NCBI GenBank assembly: GCA_963662605.1
Contig: OY759785.1
Location: 1,302,001-1,366,000 of the forward strand
Reading direction: 5' to 3'
From: G963662605 sp963662605
Lineage (GTDB): Bacteria > Bacteroidota > Ignavibacteria > Ignavibacteriales > Ignavibacteriaceae
Length of the DNA: 64,000 nucleotides
The position numbers and the translations under genes are program-made. The notes beneath the pieces were generated by a model. It made no database searches. It had not been told where the DNA came from and saw only the letters and a list, made by a program, of their open reading frames with translations. Shown here in pieces: positions 19,001 to 26,799 of this stretch (positions within the stretch are counted from its first letter, which is position 1; each line of letters begins with the position of its first letter).

Positions 19001-19838
19001 AAGAGTTTTTATGGATTTCAAGCGGTTCCGGCTGACTTTGTGTATCCCGTATGAATTTTGACTTATTATCATCCGATTTTTTATCAGTAGATTTTTTGAA
19101 GGCTTCCTTTAATACCGCGAAGCGTTCGTTGCCGACAAGATATTTCTCATATTCTTTAATCTTCTCTTCGAAAACCGAAATTTGATTCATTCTGAACATT
19201 GATTCCATTTGCAGGAGTAAAATTTCCGGCTCATCGTAATGCGGCTGCTTGAGCAGGGTATTGGCGATTAAAAGAGAAAACCAATATTCCTTTTGTTGTA
19301 AAGCTTCCTGTGCGAGAGCAAGCACTTCCGGTTTGTTCTTTTCGTCATATGCGTTAAGATTCTTCTTGGCGCTGGCGAAATATTTTCGCAATCCCTTCCA
19401 TGATGGGTTGGCGTTATTGTCCATCATCAAACTCAATTCATAAAAACTCAGGGCGCGGTCAATTTCTCCGATACTGGCTAAGGATTTAGCTTTGTTCAGG
19501 TACGTCCACGCGAGCAGTTCCTTTTGTCTGCCCTCCGTCATATTAAAATCATATATGGCGGCTTCAAAGCTGCTTAATCGCATCTGAACATAACCGCGGT
19601 ACATTTGAGTCAGCAGACTTTGACCGCTTAGCTGTTTCGAAATATCCAGATAACGCTGAGCTTTTTGGGGATCGCCGCTTTCAAGGCACGCCCATGAATA
19701 GCAAACAGCCGCATCCGCGCTGTCCGGCTGATCGGCAATAAGCTTTTCGGCGATAGGCAAAGCAAGTCTAAAGCGGCCTTTCCATAAATGATCGAACGCT
19801 TCCTGCTGTAAGGTACTGAGTGATGATGATTCTGCCAT
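16053..19838 (-). CDS. TPR protein with three CbbX/SpoVK-type AAA+ ATPase modules
   Basis: 1261 residues. The N-terminus (~1-260) reads as TPR-like helical repeats (AFDHLWKGRFRLALPIAEKL, ADAAVCYSWACLESGDPQKA). A non-ATPase domain (~275-410) follows, then three CbxX/CfxQ-type AAA+ modules. Walker A LGNPGTGKTTVAR occurs near residues 472, 759 and 1048; Walker B LFIDEAYTL near 533, 818 and 1104. Each module also has the FGQEAID segment, the NPGLKSRFT arginine-finger stretch and an FGNAR sensor-2-like motif, so all three look catalytically intact. Relatives (CbbX, SpoVK, EccA) remodel protein complexes. The gene starts 2 nt after the 82-residue coiled-coil gene and follows siaC and siaB, so it is the likely effector of the SiaB/SiaC switch. 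Its protein substrate is not evident. Confidence 0.88.
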   Translation of the reverse strand: MAESSSLSTLQQEAFDHLWKGRFRLALPIAEKLIADQPDSADAAVCYSWACLESGDPQKAQRYLDISKQLSGQSLLTQMYRGYVQMRLSSFEAAIYDFNMTEGRQKELLAWTYLNKAKSLASIGEIDRALSFYELSLMMDNNANPSWKGLRKYFASAKKNLNAYDEKNKPEVLALAQEALQQKEYWFSLLIANTLLKQPHYDEPEILLLQMESMFRMNQISVFEEKIKEYEKYLVGNERFAVLKEAFKKSTDKKSDDNKSKFIRDTQSQPEPLEIHKNSLVEIESVKLFNATDDPKNAKNRNLSQFNFSSRPAIGINILLKNLSYNVSDVTHNCFYAWFMDDEIIHQSTASSNIPKDWDMYELPETIDTRSNPLWTKNQIRLEFYINRIKIFTRHFTLADQDVDVPEKKAEEAKPDEAPVSFAEVFEELESIIGLNSVKDSVRTLVDYLEVMKERKQLGLKAQDKISVHATFLGNPGTGKTTVARLMGKIYKGMGLLPKGNVVEVDRAALVGQYVGETAQKTEKIIEEALGNVLFIDEAYTLVKKGQGTDFGQEAIDVILKRMEDKKGEFFVIAAGYPEEMNDFLEANPGLKSRFTHHFNFEDYTPDEMIRIFHKMVLDEDYLIDEDAEKLLFKELTKLYRARDKNFGNARTVRKVFEDAKMQVSKRYLKLAKHERTKKKLTTISLEDITEIFSSGDAKKSFQVPVNEELLAEATAEINKLTGLSSVKRDVNELIKLAKYYRDSGEDLSTKFSSHILFLGNPGTGKTTVARVISKIYSALGILPSGQLIETERQGLVATHVGETAQKTTGMINKAMGGTLFIDEAYTLVKKDAGSDFGQEALDVLLKRMEDDRGKFIVIAAGYTEEMKSFLESNPGLKSRFTKVFHFDDYNPDELIEIFDRMSKGSKLSLAEDARYLLMKHFNDLYRDRDKNFGNARLVRNTFDTAIRTMNLRLSSADPSALTNEIRTTITANDLEDILPKKKSAGQQAAKGDADKLQQLMKELTDLTGLESVKDEIDKLVNSLKIAQVRRERGMQVMQKPLHSVFLGNPGTGKTTVARLISSIFRELGILTKGHLVEVDRAQLVAGYSGQTAIKTDDIITKALGGTLFIDEAYTLARGSGDFGQEAIDTLLKRMEDYKGQFIVIVAGYTNEMKAFMESNPGLTSRFTNILTFEDYKPEQLVSITTGMAASNGYKFTSGGLVKLTEKFSKLYGARDNNFGNARTARNVLMEIITNQEGRIAAMLSYSDEELMSLTEADIKS

Positions 19839-19840
19839 AT

Positions 19841-20089
19841 TTACTCTATATTTCTTAGGGTGTCCATGAGTTCTTTGAATTTGAGAAGTTTCTTTTGAGC
19901 CTTGTCTCCCATTCGGGAAATTCTAACCGCGGTCTTCAGCAATTTCTCATAGGATTCTGTGAGTTTCATATACTCAATCAGTATTGCCCGGCTGTTTTGT
20001 TCGCCTTTTTGCGGAAGTTCCTTTGCTTTGTTCAGAATATCGAAATATTCGGTAAAGATTTCTTCGTTTTCGTCAAGTTGTGCAGCCAT
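19841..20089 (-). CDS. Small coiled-coil protein resembling the stalk of SiaD-type cyclases
   Basis: 82 residues, all helical: EYFDILNKAKELPQKGEQ, then a heptad-like stretch ESYEKLLKTAVRISRMGDKA and KKLLKFKELM. The YEKLLK-x(3)-R-ISRMGDxxQ pattern resembles the N-terminal stalk that precedes GGDEF or cyclase domains in SiaC-associated enzymes (recalled from family knowledge, not searched). Here there is no catalytic domain; the gene ends and the AAA gene begins 2 nt later. Spacing to siaC is 7 nt. Inference: it may be the docking partner of SiaC, coupling the phospho-switch to the AAA machine in trans. The frame, tight packing and composition make it a real gene. Confidence 0.75.
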   Translation of the reverse strand: MAAQLDENEEIFTEYFDILNKAKELPQKGEQNSRAILIEYMKLTESYEKLLKTAVRISRMGDKAQKKLLKFKELMDTLRNIE

Positions 20090-20096
20090 AGTATCC

Positions 20097-20474
20097 TCAC
20101 TCTGCTATAATGGTAAATTTAAAACTAACGTCTTCTTTTATTTCTTCGCCCATTTCCTTAATGTCATCATCGTCTTCCTTGTGATGCCAGTTCAGTTCAA
20201 CTTCGCCGCCGCCCTTATGATAATTCTCGAGTTTGTCAATCATATCTGATAGATATTTTATGGAACTTGAATTCAAATAATCAATTTTGATATTCAAAAC
20301 CATTTTCCCGGTCACTTCGAGAAAGTATGTTTGAATCCATTCGATGAGCGGTTTGAAAAATTCCGTAGTGTTTTCCGGATATGAAGAGCCGGACAGTTCA
20401 AGAATTCCGCTGGCTGCGTCAAAGTTTACGCTCAGTGTGTTCTTGGTTTTTGCAAGTGTCAAATTAGTCAACAT
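20097..20474 (-). CDS. siaC: SiaC family regulatory phosphoprotein (DUF1987)
   Basis: 125 residues matching the SiaC/DUF1987 family throughout: the ASGILELSGSSYPENTTEFFKP opening (family pattern GxSYPEN...FF.P), the central NIKIDYLNSSSIKYLSDMID, and NYHKGGGEVELNWHHKEDDDDIKEMGEE. The NSSS segment corresponds to the loop holding the phosphorylated Thr/Ser in characterised SiaC. In Pseudomonas, SiaC is phosphorylated by SiaB and dephosphorylated by SiaA; the unphosphorylated form binds and activates the diguanylate cyclase SiaD. Here no cyclase is present and the next genes are a stalk-like small protein and a triple-AAA ATPase. The start codon overlaps the siaB end by 11 nt, indicating coupling. 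Confidence 0.88.
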   Translation of the reverse strand: MLTNLTLAKTKNTLSVNFDAASGILELSGSSYPENTTEFFKPLIEWIQTYFLEVTGKMVLNIKIDYLNSSSIKYLSDMIDKLENYHKGGGEVELNWHHKEDDDDIKEMGEEIKEDVSFKFTIIAE

Positions 20475-21021
20475 TACTCGTTCTCCTTAATTTAGTTTGA
20501 ATTATTAATAGCAATTTGTTTTCTTCAGTACGGGTAGAATAGGTTAGGGGATTTTTTGACTTCCTGATAATTTCGATAAATCCTATGCCGCCGCCCTTTG
20601 AATCATCCGGGGATTCATCCTTTAGCCGTTGTTTGTACAGTGCTTTTAATTCCTCAGCGCCTAAGGAATTGTACTGATCAAGCCTTGCTGAAATTTTTTC
20701 TAATTGTTCCGGCGTTACACTATTCTCCGAAGTCAGGGTTATTTCGGATTCGTTTCCCGCGAGAAAAAATTTCCCTATTCCTGCGGCATTTTCTTCTCCG
20801 GCCGAATCCCGATTGGCGGAATAGAAGCCGATATTCTGCAGCAGTTCGTTTGAGCAAAAGAGCACCGTTTTAAATTCCTGATGACTCATTATTTGCTCGA
20901 ATGATTCTGAGAGGGAATCGGTAAACGCAATAAGGGACTGGTTGTCGCAAACACCTTCATACGAAAATGAAAATGTCCGCGAGCCGGATTCCTTATCTAC
21001 ATTCATCAAAAGATTATTCAT
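20464..21021 (-). CDS. siaB: SiaB family protein kinase (DUF6272)
   Basis: 185 residues from the ATG at 21021, chosen over the in-frame ATG at 21048 because GAGAG lies just upstream. It shows the features of SiaB-type GHKL kinases: an N-box-like FCSNELLQNIGFYS (Glu and Asn placed for Mg-ATP binding) and a C-terminal glycine box KGGGIGFIEIIRKSKNPLTY. The ISARLDQYNSLGAEELKALYK linker is also typical of DUF6272. SiaB phosphorylates SiaC, and the gene overlaps siaC by 11 nt. No SiaA-type PP2C phosphatase gene is visible nearby; the upstream hybrid histidine kinase takes the position a sensor would occupy. Confidence 0.85.
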   Translation of the reverse strand: MNNLLMNVDKESGSRTFSFSYEGVCDNQSLIAFTDSLSESFEQIMSHQEFKTVLFCSNELLQNIGFYSANRDSAGEENAAGIGKFFLAGNESEITLTSENSVTPEQLEKISARLDQYNSLGAEELKALYKQRLKDESPDDSKGGGIGFIEIIRKSKNPLTYSTRTEENKLLLIIQTKLRRTSNVD

Positions 21022-21037
21022 AGTTCTCTCATTTGAT

Positions 21038-21205
21038 TTATATGCCAATTACCATTATATCATCACACTCAGCCAAAGCGTTAGTGACCTCATGGATTCG
21101 CAAGTAATCCTTGAGAATATTCCCAGGCATATCAACATTTCCGGAAGAATTCTTAACTATCAAAACACTTGCCGGGTGATAAACTTCCATTTTATTAATT
21201 CTCAT
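21038..21205 (-). CDS. Possible 55-residue protein between the hybrid kinase and siaB
   Basis: A short open frame (ATG at 21205, TAA at 21038) that fits almost exactly between its neighbours: 10 nt after the hybrid-kinase stop and 16 nt before the siaB ATG. The product has a strand-helix-strand look (SVLIVKN ... NILKDYLRIHEVTNALAE ... DDIMVIGI). The closing DDIMVIGI recalls the last strand of PP2C/SpoIIE phosphatases, the fold of SiaA, but one motif is too little to claim a remnant. The ribosome-binding site is weak (AATGAG). It may be chance, a small operon member or a degenerate leftover. Confidence 0.35.
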   Translation of the reverse strand: MRINKMEVYHPASVLIVKNSSGNVDMPGNILKDYLRIHEVTNALAECDDIMVIGI

Positions 21206-21215
21206 TCAGTGCATG

Positions 21216-24200
21216 TTACTGAATACCCAAAAGTGAAATTAGCTGAATAAACTTTTGAATAGCTTCATCAAATTCATACCGGTGAATGTCTTCAGTAATT
21301 TCGTGTAAAGAATTCTTTATACTGCCGATGCCCGGGAAGCGATGAATTTCGTCAATTTTGTTTTTAGCCGCCGGGTCACTATCCTCAAGTAAAAGTTTCA
21401 ATTCGTCGAGCAATTGTTTAAGCGCGGCCATATCTAACTTGGCATCATCTTCTTTAATAACATCAGACTTTAGTGAGTTTATCCAGTCACCGAGTTCGTG
21501 TAAAACTTTTTGCAGCCGGTCGTTAAATTTGACAATATATTGCTCAATATCGGCCGGAATTTCTTTTCTGAGTGCGTTTTCGAGATCACCGGCAGCCTGG
21601 TTTAATTCAACGGCACCAAGATTTCCGGAAACACCTTTAATTGTATGCGCAAGCCTTATAGAAAGCTCTTGCTCGCCCTTTTGAATTGCGGTTCGTATAT
21701 CGCTAACAATATTGAGATTGTTTTTGTAAAGCTTCTGAAGCAGATCGGTATAGAGTTTCTTATTGTTGCCAACCCGGCTTAAACCATTTTTAATATCAAT
21801 GTTTACGAACTCAGGCAATTCGATTCCGGTTTGTTCAACAGGTTTTTGAACAGGAATATTTTGTGTGCTTCGCACACCCGGTTTGACCCATTTTACCAAT
21901 GCACCAAACACCTCATCCGGATCAATCGGTTTGGTAACAAAATCCTGCATGCCGCATTCAAGGCATTTCTCTTTGATTCCCAGCATCGCATCAGCAGTCA
22001 TCGCGACGAGAGGCAGATCAACATACCGGCTCAGTTCTCTGATGGCTCTTGTTGCAGTATAACCGTCCATCACGGGCATCTGAAGATCCATAAAAACTAT
22101 ATCATATTTCGAAGGTGTGCCGGAAGAGCTGACTTTCGCAACAGCTTCCTCGCCATTATTAGCTATTTCGACAATGAACCCGACCCCCTCAAGTAGTTCT
22201 GATGCCACTTGCTGATTAATTTCGTTATCCTCGGCTAAAAGAATACGTGCGCCTTTAATTTTCTCCATTTCCTGAATATGCTTCATCCCTTTTTTGAAAT
22301 GAGCGTGCTTAGTCCGTGCTTCTTTACCATAGCTTTCCATTATGGTGTCAAACAATGTGGAATAGGAAACAGGTTTAATCAAAAATGCCTTTATTCCGAT
22401 CTCAATTGCTTTTTCCGCAATTTCCTCACGTCCAAAAGCGGTCATCATAATTATTATTGGCGTTTTGGGCAATCTCATGCCGGTAATAATTTTTGAAGCT
22501 GCCAGCCCATCCATTTCAGGCATCTTCCAGTCCATTAATACCAGATCGAAGGGGTGTTCTTTTTCCTTCTCAATAAGGTCAATTGCCTCCTGTCCGGATT
22601 CGGCAGTTATCACGTTGAACGAAAACGTTTCAAGTGCCTCTTGTAATATTTCACGGGCTGTTTGATTATCATCGCAAACGAGTACCTTCAATCCGCGCAG
22701 ATCAATTGTCGGGACATACTCATCGCGCTTTTGTTCTTTTTGCACTTGAAAGATTCCATCGAAATAAAACGTACTTCCTTTGCCGTATTCACTTTCAACC
22801 CAGGTAGTACCGCCCATCAATTCCGCGAGCCTTTTACTGATTGCCAGGCCTAATCCCGTACCACCGTATTTCCGGGTTGTAGAGCTATCCGCCTGACTGA
22901 AGGATTGAAACATTTTGTTTCGCTGTTCCGGTGTTAACCCGATTCCCGTATCCCGCACTGCGAAGCGGAGTTTTATATTTTCTCCTGACAGCTCCTCAAC
23001 CTCAGCAGTTACAACAATATCACCCTTTTCGGTAAATTTAACGGAGTTACTGCAAAAGTTGGTGATTATCTGACCGATGCGCAGCGGATCACCTATCAAG
23101 TTCAGCGGAACATCCTTCGCGACATGTATGGAGAACTCCAACCCCTTTTCCTGAGCCTTTTGCGAAACGAGATTTGCTACAGTATCAAGCACCTGTTCTA
23201 AATCAAACTCGGTGTTTTCGATGTTTAATTTACCAGCTTCGATTTTTGAAAAATCAAGAATATCATTTATAATGCCGAGCAAGGATATTGCAGAGCGGTC
23301 TATCTTGATAAGGTAATCAAGCTGTTTGGGATTAAGATCGGTTTTCAACGCGAGGTGAGATAAACCTATGATGGCATTCATCGGTGTCCGGATTTCATGG
23401 GACATTGTTGCCAGAAATTGGCTTTTGGCAATAGTAGCGGCTTCCGCACTTTCTTTGGCAACAGCAAGCTCTTTTTGAATATGCTTTATTTCCGTTATGT
23501 CCATTATAGAAGCGACGAGGCATTCCTCACCCAAATATTGTATAGGAATGAACGAAACCAGCACATCCAGAATTTCGCCGGTTGTTAACCGCTTAAACTG
23601 AGTCTCGTAATTTATTACTATGCCGTCATTTTTCATTTTCTCAATTATTTTAGCTCTTACTTCCGGGCGAGCATACCAATCTATCGTTTTCATTCCCGCA
23701 AAATCCGTCATCTTCAAACCGTGAAGATTTGCCATAGCCATATTCGGTCTTATAACAACACCATCTCTCACTCTGGTAACTACCGTTGGAACCGGCATAA
23801 TGTCAATAATTTTATCAGCGGATTCTTTTGCCTCTGCAAGTGCTGCTTCGGCTAATTTTGTGGGAGTTATATCAATTCTTATAGACAGATACTCTATAAT
23901 CTGGTTATTTTCTCCCAGCACCGGGGCAATCACGGTATCCAGCCATACAAATGATCCGTCTTTAGCCTTATTACAAACTTGTCCTCTCCAAACATGCCCG
24001 GCTGCAATCGTATCCCACAACTCTTTGAAGAACTCCTTCGGATGCAGGCCTGAATTCAGCATTCTGTAATTCTTACCGATGAGCTCTTCTCTTGTATATT
24101 GCGTTATTTTGCAGAATTCTTCATTCACATCAGTAATGTTTCCTAAGGTATCCGATACGGAAACAATCGCTGCTGCATTAAGCGCCAGGTTTTGCCCTTT

Positions 24201-25802
24201 CATTTTGTTCAATATCTGTTGAAGTTCTTTAGTGCGTTCCGCGACTTTAATTTCCAACGTGTCTTTAGCTTTTTTAAGTTCTTCCTCGTAATTTTTTCGC
24301 TTTGTAATATCAGTATGTGTTCCTACAACACGAACAGCCGTACCTTCAGCATCTTTTTCAACGACCAAACCCCGGTCAAGCAGCCAGATTACTTCGCCGT
24401 TCTTTTTTATCGCTTTGTATTCTGATTCATAACTTGTGCCCTCCATTAAAGCCATTACCACATTGTTAGCGGCTTCATCCCTTGTTTCGGGATGCCGCAG
24501 TTCGTACCATTTGTCTACGGTTGCAGGAAATTCATTCGGTTCATATCCGAACAGTTCATACATGCGGTCGCTGAAATAAATTTGATTGCTTTTGACGAAC
24601 CAGTCGAAAATACCATCGTTGCTTGCCTGGAATGCGTATTTAAAACGGTGTGTTACATCCTTCAGCTCCGATTCCTTCTGCTTGATTTTTGCAATCATCT
24701 CGTTAAATGCCGTAGCAAGAGTACCTATTTCATCTTTCGTTTCAACTTCAATTGTTTTAATACTGTGCGAATCGGTTATTTCATTTACTGCCTTCGTAAA
24801 TCGGATAATCGGTTTTGAAATGCGTTTTGAGAGAAAATAGATTAACGTTATAAAAATCAGGATTGAGAATGCCCCAATGATCAGTGACATTGTTTTGCGG
24901 TTCTGAATATAAGCCAAGACCTCTTTTTCCCTCACCGAGACACTTATGCTCCATTCCGTTTTTGGAATCGGGTGGTAGTATGCCCACAGCATTTGACCGG
25001 GTTCATCGGTTATTCGTAAAACTTTCTTCCCGGTATTACCTGAAACCATTTCCCGTCCTTCGGCTCTCATATCTTCTACATTGACCGATGTGCCGGCAAT
25101 GCTGAGAATGTTGTCTTTTAAAATCCGTTTCTTGCTCGGATGATAAATAAACTGTCCGCTCTTTGATACGATTATGAAATTGAAGCTGCTGTAAAAAACC
25201 GTGTCAACAAAAGACTTGAATTTAGTTAAGTCAATTTGTATGCTCGATACACCGAGGAATTTTCCGTTTTTGATAATCGGGGCAGAGACTCTGGTGCATA
25301 TTAGATTGGTTTCGCGGTCTATAAACGGTTCTTGCCAATAAATTTTGCCGGTTTGTTTGGGTATCTGGTACCATTTCTCTTCAGGTCTGGTATAATCTAT
25401 AAGGTTGGAAAGGTTGTGGTGGACAATTTTCCCTTTGATGGTTGTTACCGAATAAAGGCAGAGTTTCCCTTTGTTGTAATCTTTTTCGAATGCAAATCTG
25501 CCGCCGAGAATCAGATTACTTTTAGCAATATCGGTTTCCAGATATTCGTACGCTTCATTCTCAGATACAAAATCCGAGAATCTGCAATAATTAGCACCGT
25601 CTACTGCCTTGAGTTCAATGTGCTCAAGCTCGGTATTTGTTTTCATTGCAAAATCACGAACGTACATGGTCATGAAGCGGTCAAGATTTTCTTGTTCGTG
25701 ACGGAGGGTGAGGTTTTCGTTGATTATGAAATAAGCGAAATATATTACCAGAGTAGGGACGAGAGTAAAGAGAAGAATTCTGTTTTTAATTGTCAATTTC
25801 AT
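21216..25802 (-). CDS. Hybrid histidine kinase: Cache-HAMP-PAS3-HisKA-HATPase-REC-REC-HPt
   Basis: 1528 residues from the ATG at 25802 (AGG upstream; the frame is open to 25841). TM1 (~8-28) and TM2 (~297-320) enclose a periplasmic dCache-type sensor (~35-290, with VSAPIIKNGKFLGVSSIQIDL). HAMP follows, then three PAS/PAC units (~385-505, ~545-655, ~660-785), HisKA with the phospho-His in MSHEIRTPMNA (~802), HATPase (NFCSNSVKFTEKGD, DTGIGL, GTGLGLAIS), two receivers with Asp in LMDWKMPEMDG (~1087) and FMDLQMPVMDG (~1236), and an HPt domain with His in LAHTIKGVSG (~1385). The complete phosphorelay in one protein resembles BarA/ArcB types. It heads the leftward siaB-siaC-AAA run, so its sensor is a candidate input for that system. 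Confidence 0.9.
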   Translation of the reverse strand: MKLTIKNRILLFTLVPTLVIYFAYFIINENLTLRHEQENLDRFMTMYVRDFAMKTNTELEHIELKAVDGANYCRFSDFVSENEAYEYLETDIAKSNLILGGRFAFEKDYNKGKLCLYSVTTIKGKIVHHNLSNLIDYTRPEEKWYQIPKQTGKIYWQEPFIDRETNLICTRVSAPIIKNGKFLGVSSIQIDLTKFKSFVDTVFYSSFNFIIVSKSGQFIYHPSKKRILKDNILSIAGTSVNVEDMRAEGREMVSGNTGKKVLRITDEPGQMLWAYYHPIPKTEWSISVSVREKEVLAYIQNRKTMSLIIGAFSILIFITLIYFLSKRISKPIIRFTKAVNEITDSHSIKTIEVETKDEIGTLATAFNEMIAKIKQKESELKDVTHRFKYAFQASNDGIFDWFVKSNQIYFSDRMYELFGYEPNEFPATVDKWYELRHPETRDEAANNVVMALMEGTSYESEYKAIKKNGEVIWLLDRGLVVEKDAEGTAVRVVGTHTDITKRKNYEEELKKAKDTLEIKVAERTKELQQILNKMKGQNLALNAAAIVSVSDTLGNITDVNEEFCKITQYTREELIGKNYRMLNSGLHPKEFFKELWDTIAAGHVWRGQVCNKAKDGSFVWLDTVIAPVLGENNQIIEYLSIRIDITPTKLAEAALAEAKESADKIIDIMPVPTVVTRVRDGVVIRPNMAMANLHGLKMTDFAGMKTIDWYARPEVRAKIIEKMKNDGIVINYETQFKRLTTGEILDVLVSFIPIQYLGEECLVASIMDITEIKHIQKELAVAKESAEAATIAKSQFLATMSHEIRTPMNAIIGLSHLALKTDLNPKQLDYLIKIDRSAISLLGIINDILDFSKIEAGKLNIENTEFDLEQVLDTVANLVSQKAQEKGLEFSIHVAKDVPLNLIGDPLRIGQIITNFCSNSVKFTEKGDIVVTAEVEELSGENIKLRFAVRDTGIGLTPEQRNKMFQSFSQADSSTTRKYGGTGLGLAISKRLAELMGGTTWVESEYGKGSTFYFDGIFQVQKEQKRDEYVPTIDLRGLKVLVCDDNQTAREILQEALETFSFNVITAESGQEAIDLIEKEKEHPFDLVLMDWKMPEMDGLAASKIITGMRLPKTPIIIMMTAFGREEIAEKAIEIGIKAFLIKPVSYSTLFDTIMESYGKEARTKHAHFKKGMKHIQEMEKIKGARILLAEDNEINQQVASELLEGVGFIVEIANNGEEAVAKVSSSGTPSKYDIVFMDLQMPVMDGYTATRAIRELSRYVDLPLVAMTADAMLGIKEKCLECGMQDFVTKPIDPDEVFGALVKWVKPGVRSTQNIPVQKPVEQTGIELPEFVNIDIKNGLSRVGNNKKLYTDLLQKLYKNNLNIVSDIRTAIQKGEQELSIRLAHTIKGVSGNLGAVELNQAAGDLENALRKEIPADIEQYIVKFNDRLQKVLHELGDWINSLKSDVIKEDDAKLDMAALKQLLDELKLLLEDSDPAAKNKIDEIHRFPGIGSIKNSLHEITEDIHRYEFDEAIQKFIQLISLLGIQ

Positions 25803-26202
25803 CAACGAACCTATAGTTTGTAGAATCTTGAGAACATACAAGTATCAAGAGAAAGTACTACATAGATCTATTCTAAATCCAAAAGAACTTCATCACAGTC
25901 GAGAATCCAACGAGAACTAACCGTTTTCAATTGTTTCCGGTAACCAAATATCAGTTTTTGTCAAAACCAATGACCAGCGCTGCCTTCAACCGGAGATATG
26001 AAAAACTTGAAATCCGGTCTGAATAACGGAATCAAATTTGACGAAAATAGCCTTTTTTCGAGTAATCGGCAACAACAAACTCATATCCAAGAATAAAAGT
26101 TTTATAATGTTCAAATTTGAAAACTTTTACTTTACTTAATTAGGTTTAATGTCTATCTTCGTAAATGTTTTCGAGTATTCCTATTAATAATCCGGAGTAT
26201 TT
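25803..26202. other. Divergent intergenic region between the hybrid kinase and bacteriohemerythrin
   Basis: 400 bp, AT-rich toward the right end, no credible frame. It must contain the promoter of the leftward kinase-sia-AAA run and that of the hemerythrin gene. A TATCTTCG stretch at ~26154 loosely resembles the TAnnTTTG box of Bacteroidota promoters, without a convincing upstream box. Confidence 0.4.
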
Positions 26203-26610
26203 ATGCCGTTGTTAGAGTGGAACAATTCACATAGTGTCAATATAAAAGAAATTGACGCGCAGCATCAAAAACTTGTCGGCCTCATGAATTCGCTTTTCGA
26301 AGCTATGCGTAGCGGAAATAGCAAAGAGACTTTGGGAGTTATCCTTAATGAAATGGTGAATTATGCTGTTTACCATTTCAAAACTGAAGAAGAACTCATG
26401 AGTAAATATAAGTTCCCGCTAATTGAAGAACATGTAAAAGAACATAGCGATTTTAAGGCAAAAGCAGCCGATTTGGTTGCGCGGTATGAAAACAGTACTG
26501 CTGTCATTTCAATCGAAGTTATGAATTTCCTGCGCGACTGGGTGAACAACCACATCATGGACACCGATAAAAAATATCAGGCGTTTCTGAATGAACACGG
26601 TGTTTTTTAG
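26203..26610 (+). CDS. Bacteriohemerythrin
   Basis: 135 residues covering one complete hemerythrin domain. The di-iron ligand set is visible: IDAQHQKL (His ~21), YHFKTEEEL (His and Glu), HVKEHSDF (two His), and WVNNHIMDTD (His and Asp). Bacteriohemerythrins bind O2 (or NO) reversibly at a non-heme di-iron site and serve in storage, delivery or sensing. A stand-alone, cytoplasmic protein of standard size with an ordinary start (CCGGAG upstream). It is divergent from the hybrid kinase gene, which itself might respond to redox or gas cues, but no direct link is shown. Confidence 0.93.
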   Translation: MPLLEWNNSHSVNIKEIDAQHQKLVGLMNSLFEAMRSGNSKETLGVILNEMVNYAVYHFKTEEELMSKYKFPLIEEHVKEHSDFKAKAADLVARYENSTAVISIEVMNFLRDWVNNHIMDTDKKYQAFLNEHGVF

Positions 26611-26799
26611 CGAAACCAAATCATGTGTGTTGTTCGTATACCATTTCAGTCATAGATTTAAGATTAAACAGCCGAACTATTAAGCGCCCGGCTGTAGAGT
26701 GTTTTACAGAACTATTTGTATTCAGTTTTCCCACTCTGCAGCAACACCGAACTCTCCCTCGCCACCTAAATTTAAGCCAAATTTGCAACTTCGGGCTCG

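Noticed and set aside
25332..25823. Rightward frame of 163 codons and several similar ones at 21358-24818
   Set aside because: All are antisense to the hybrid histidine kinase, whose domains run unbroken through the region.
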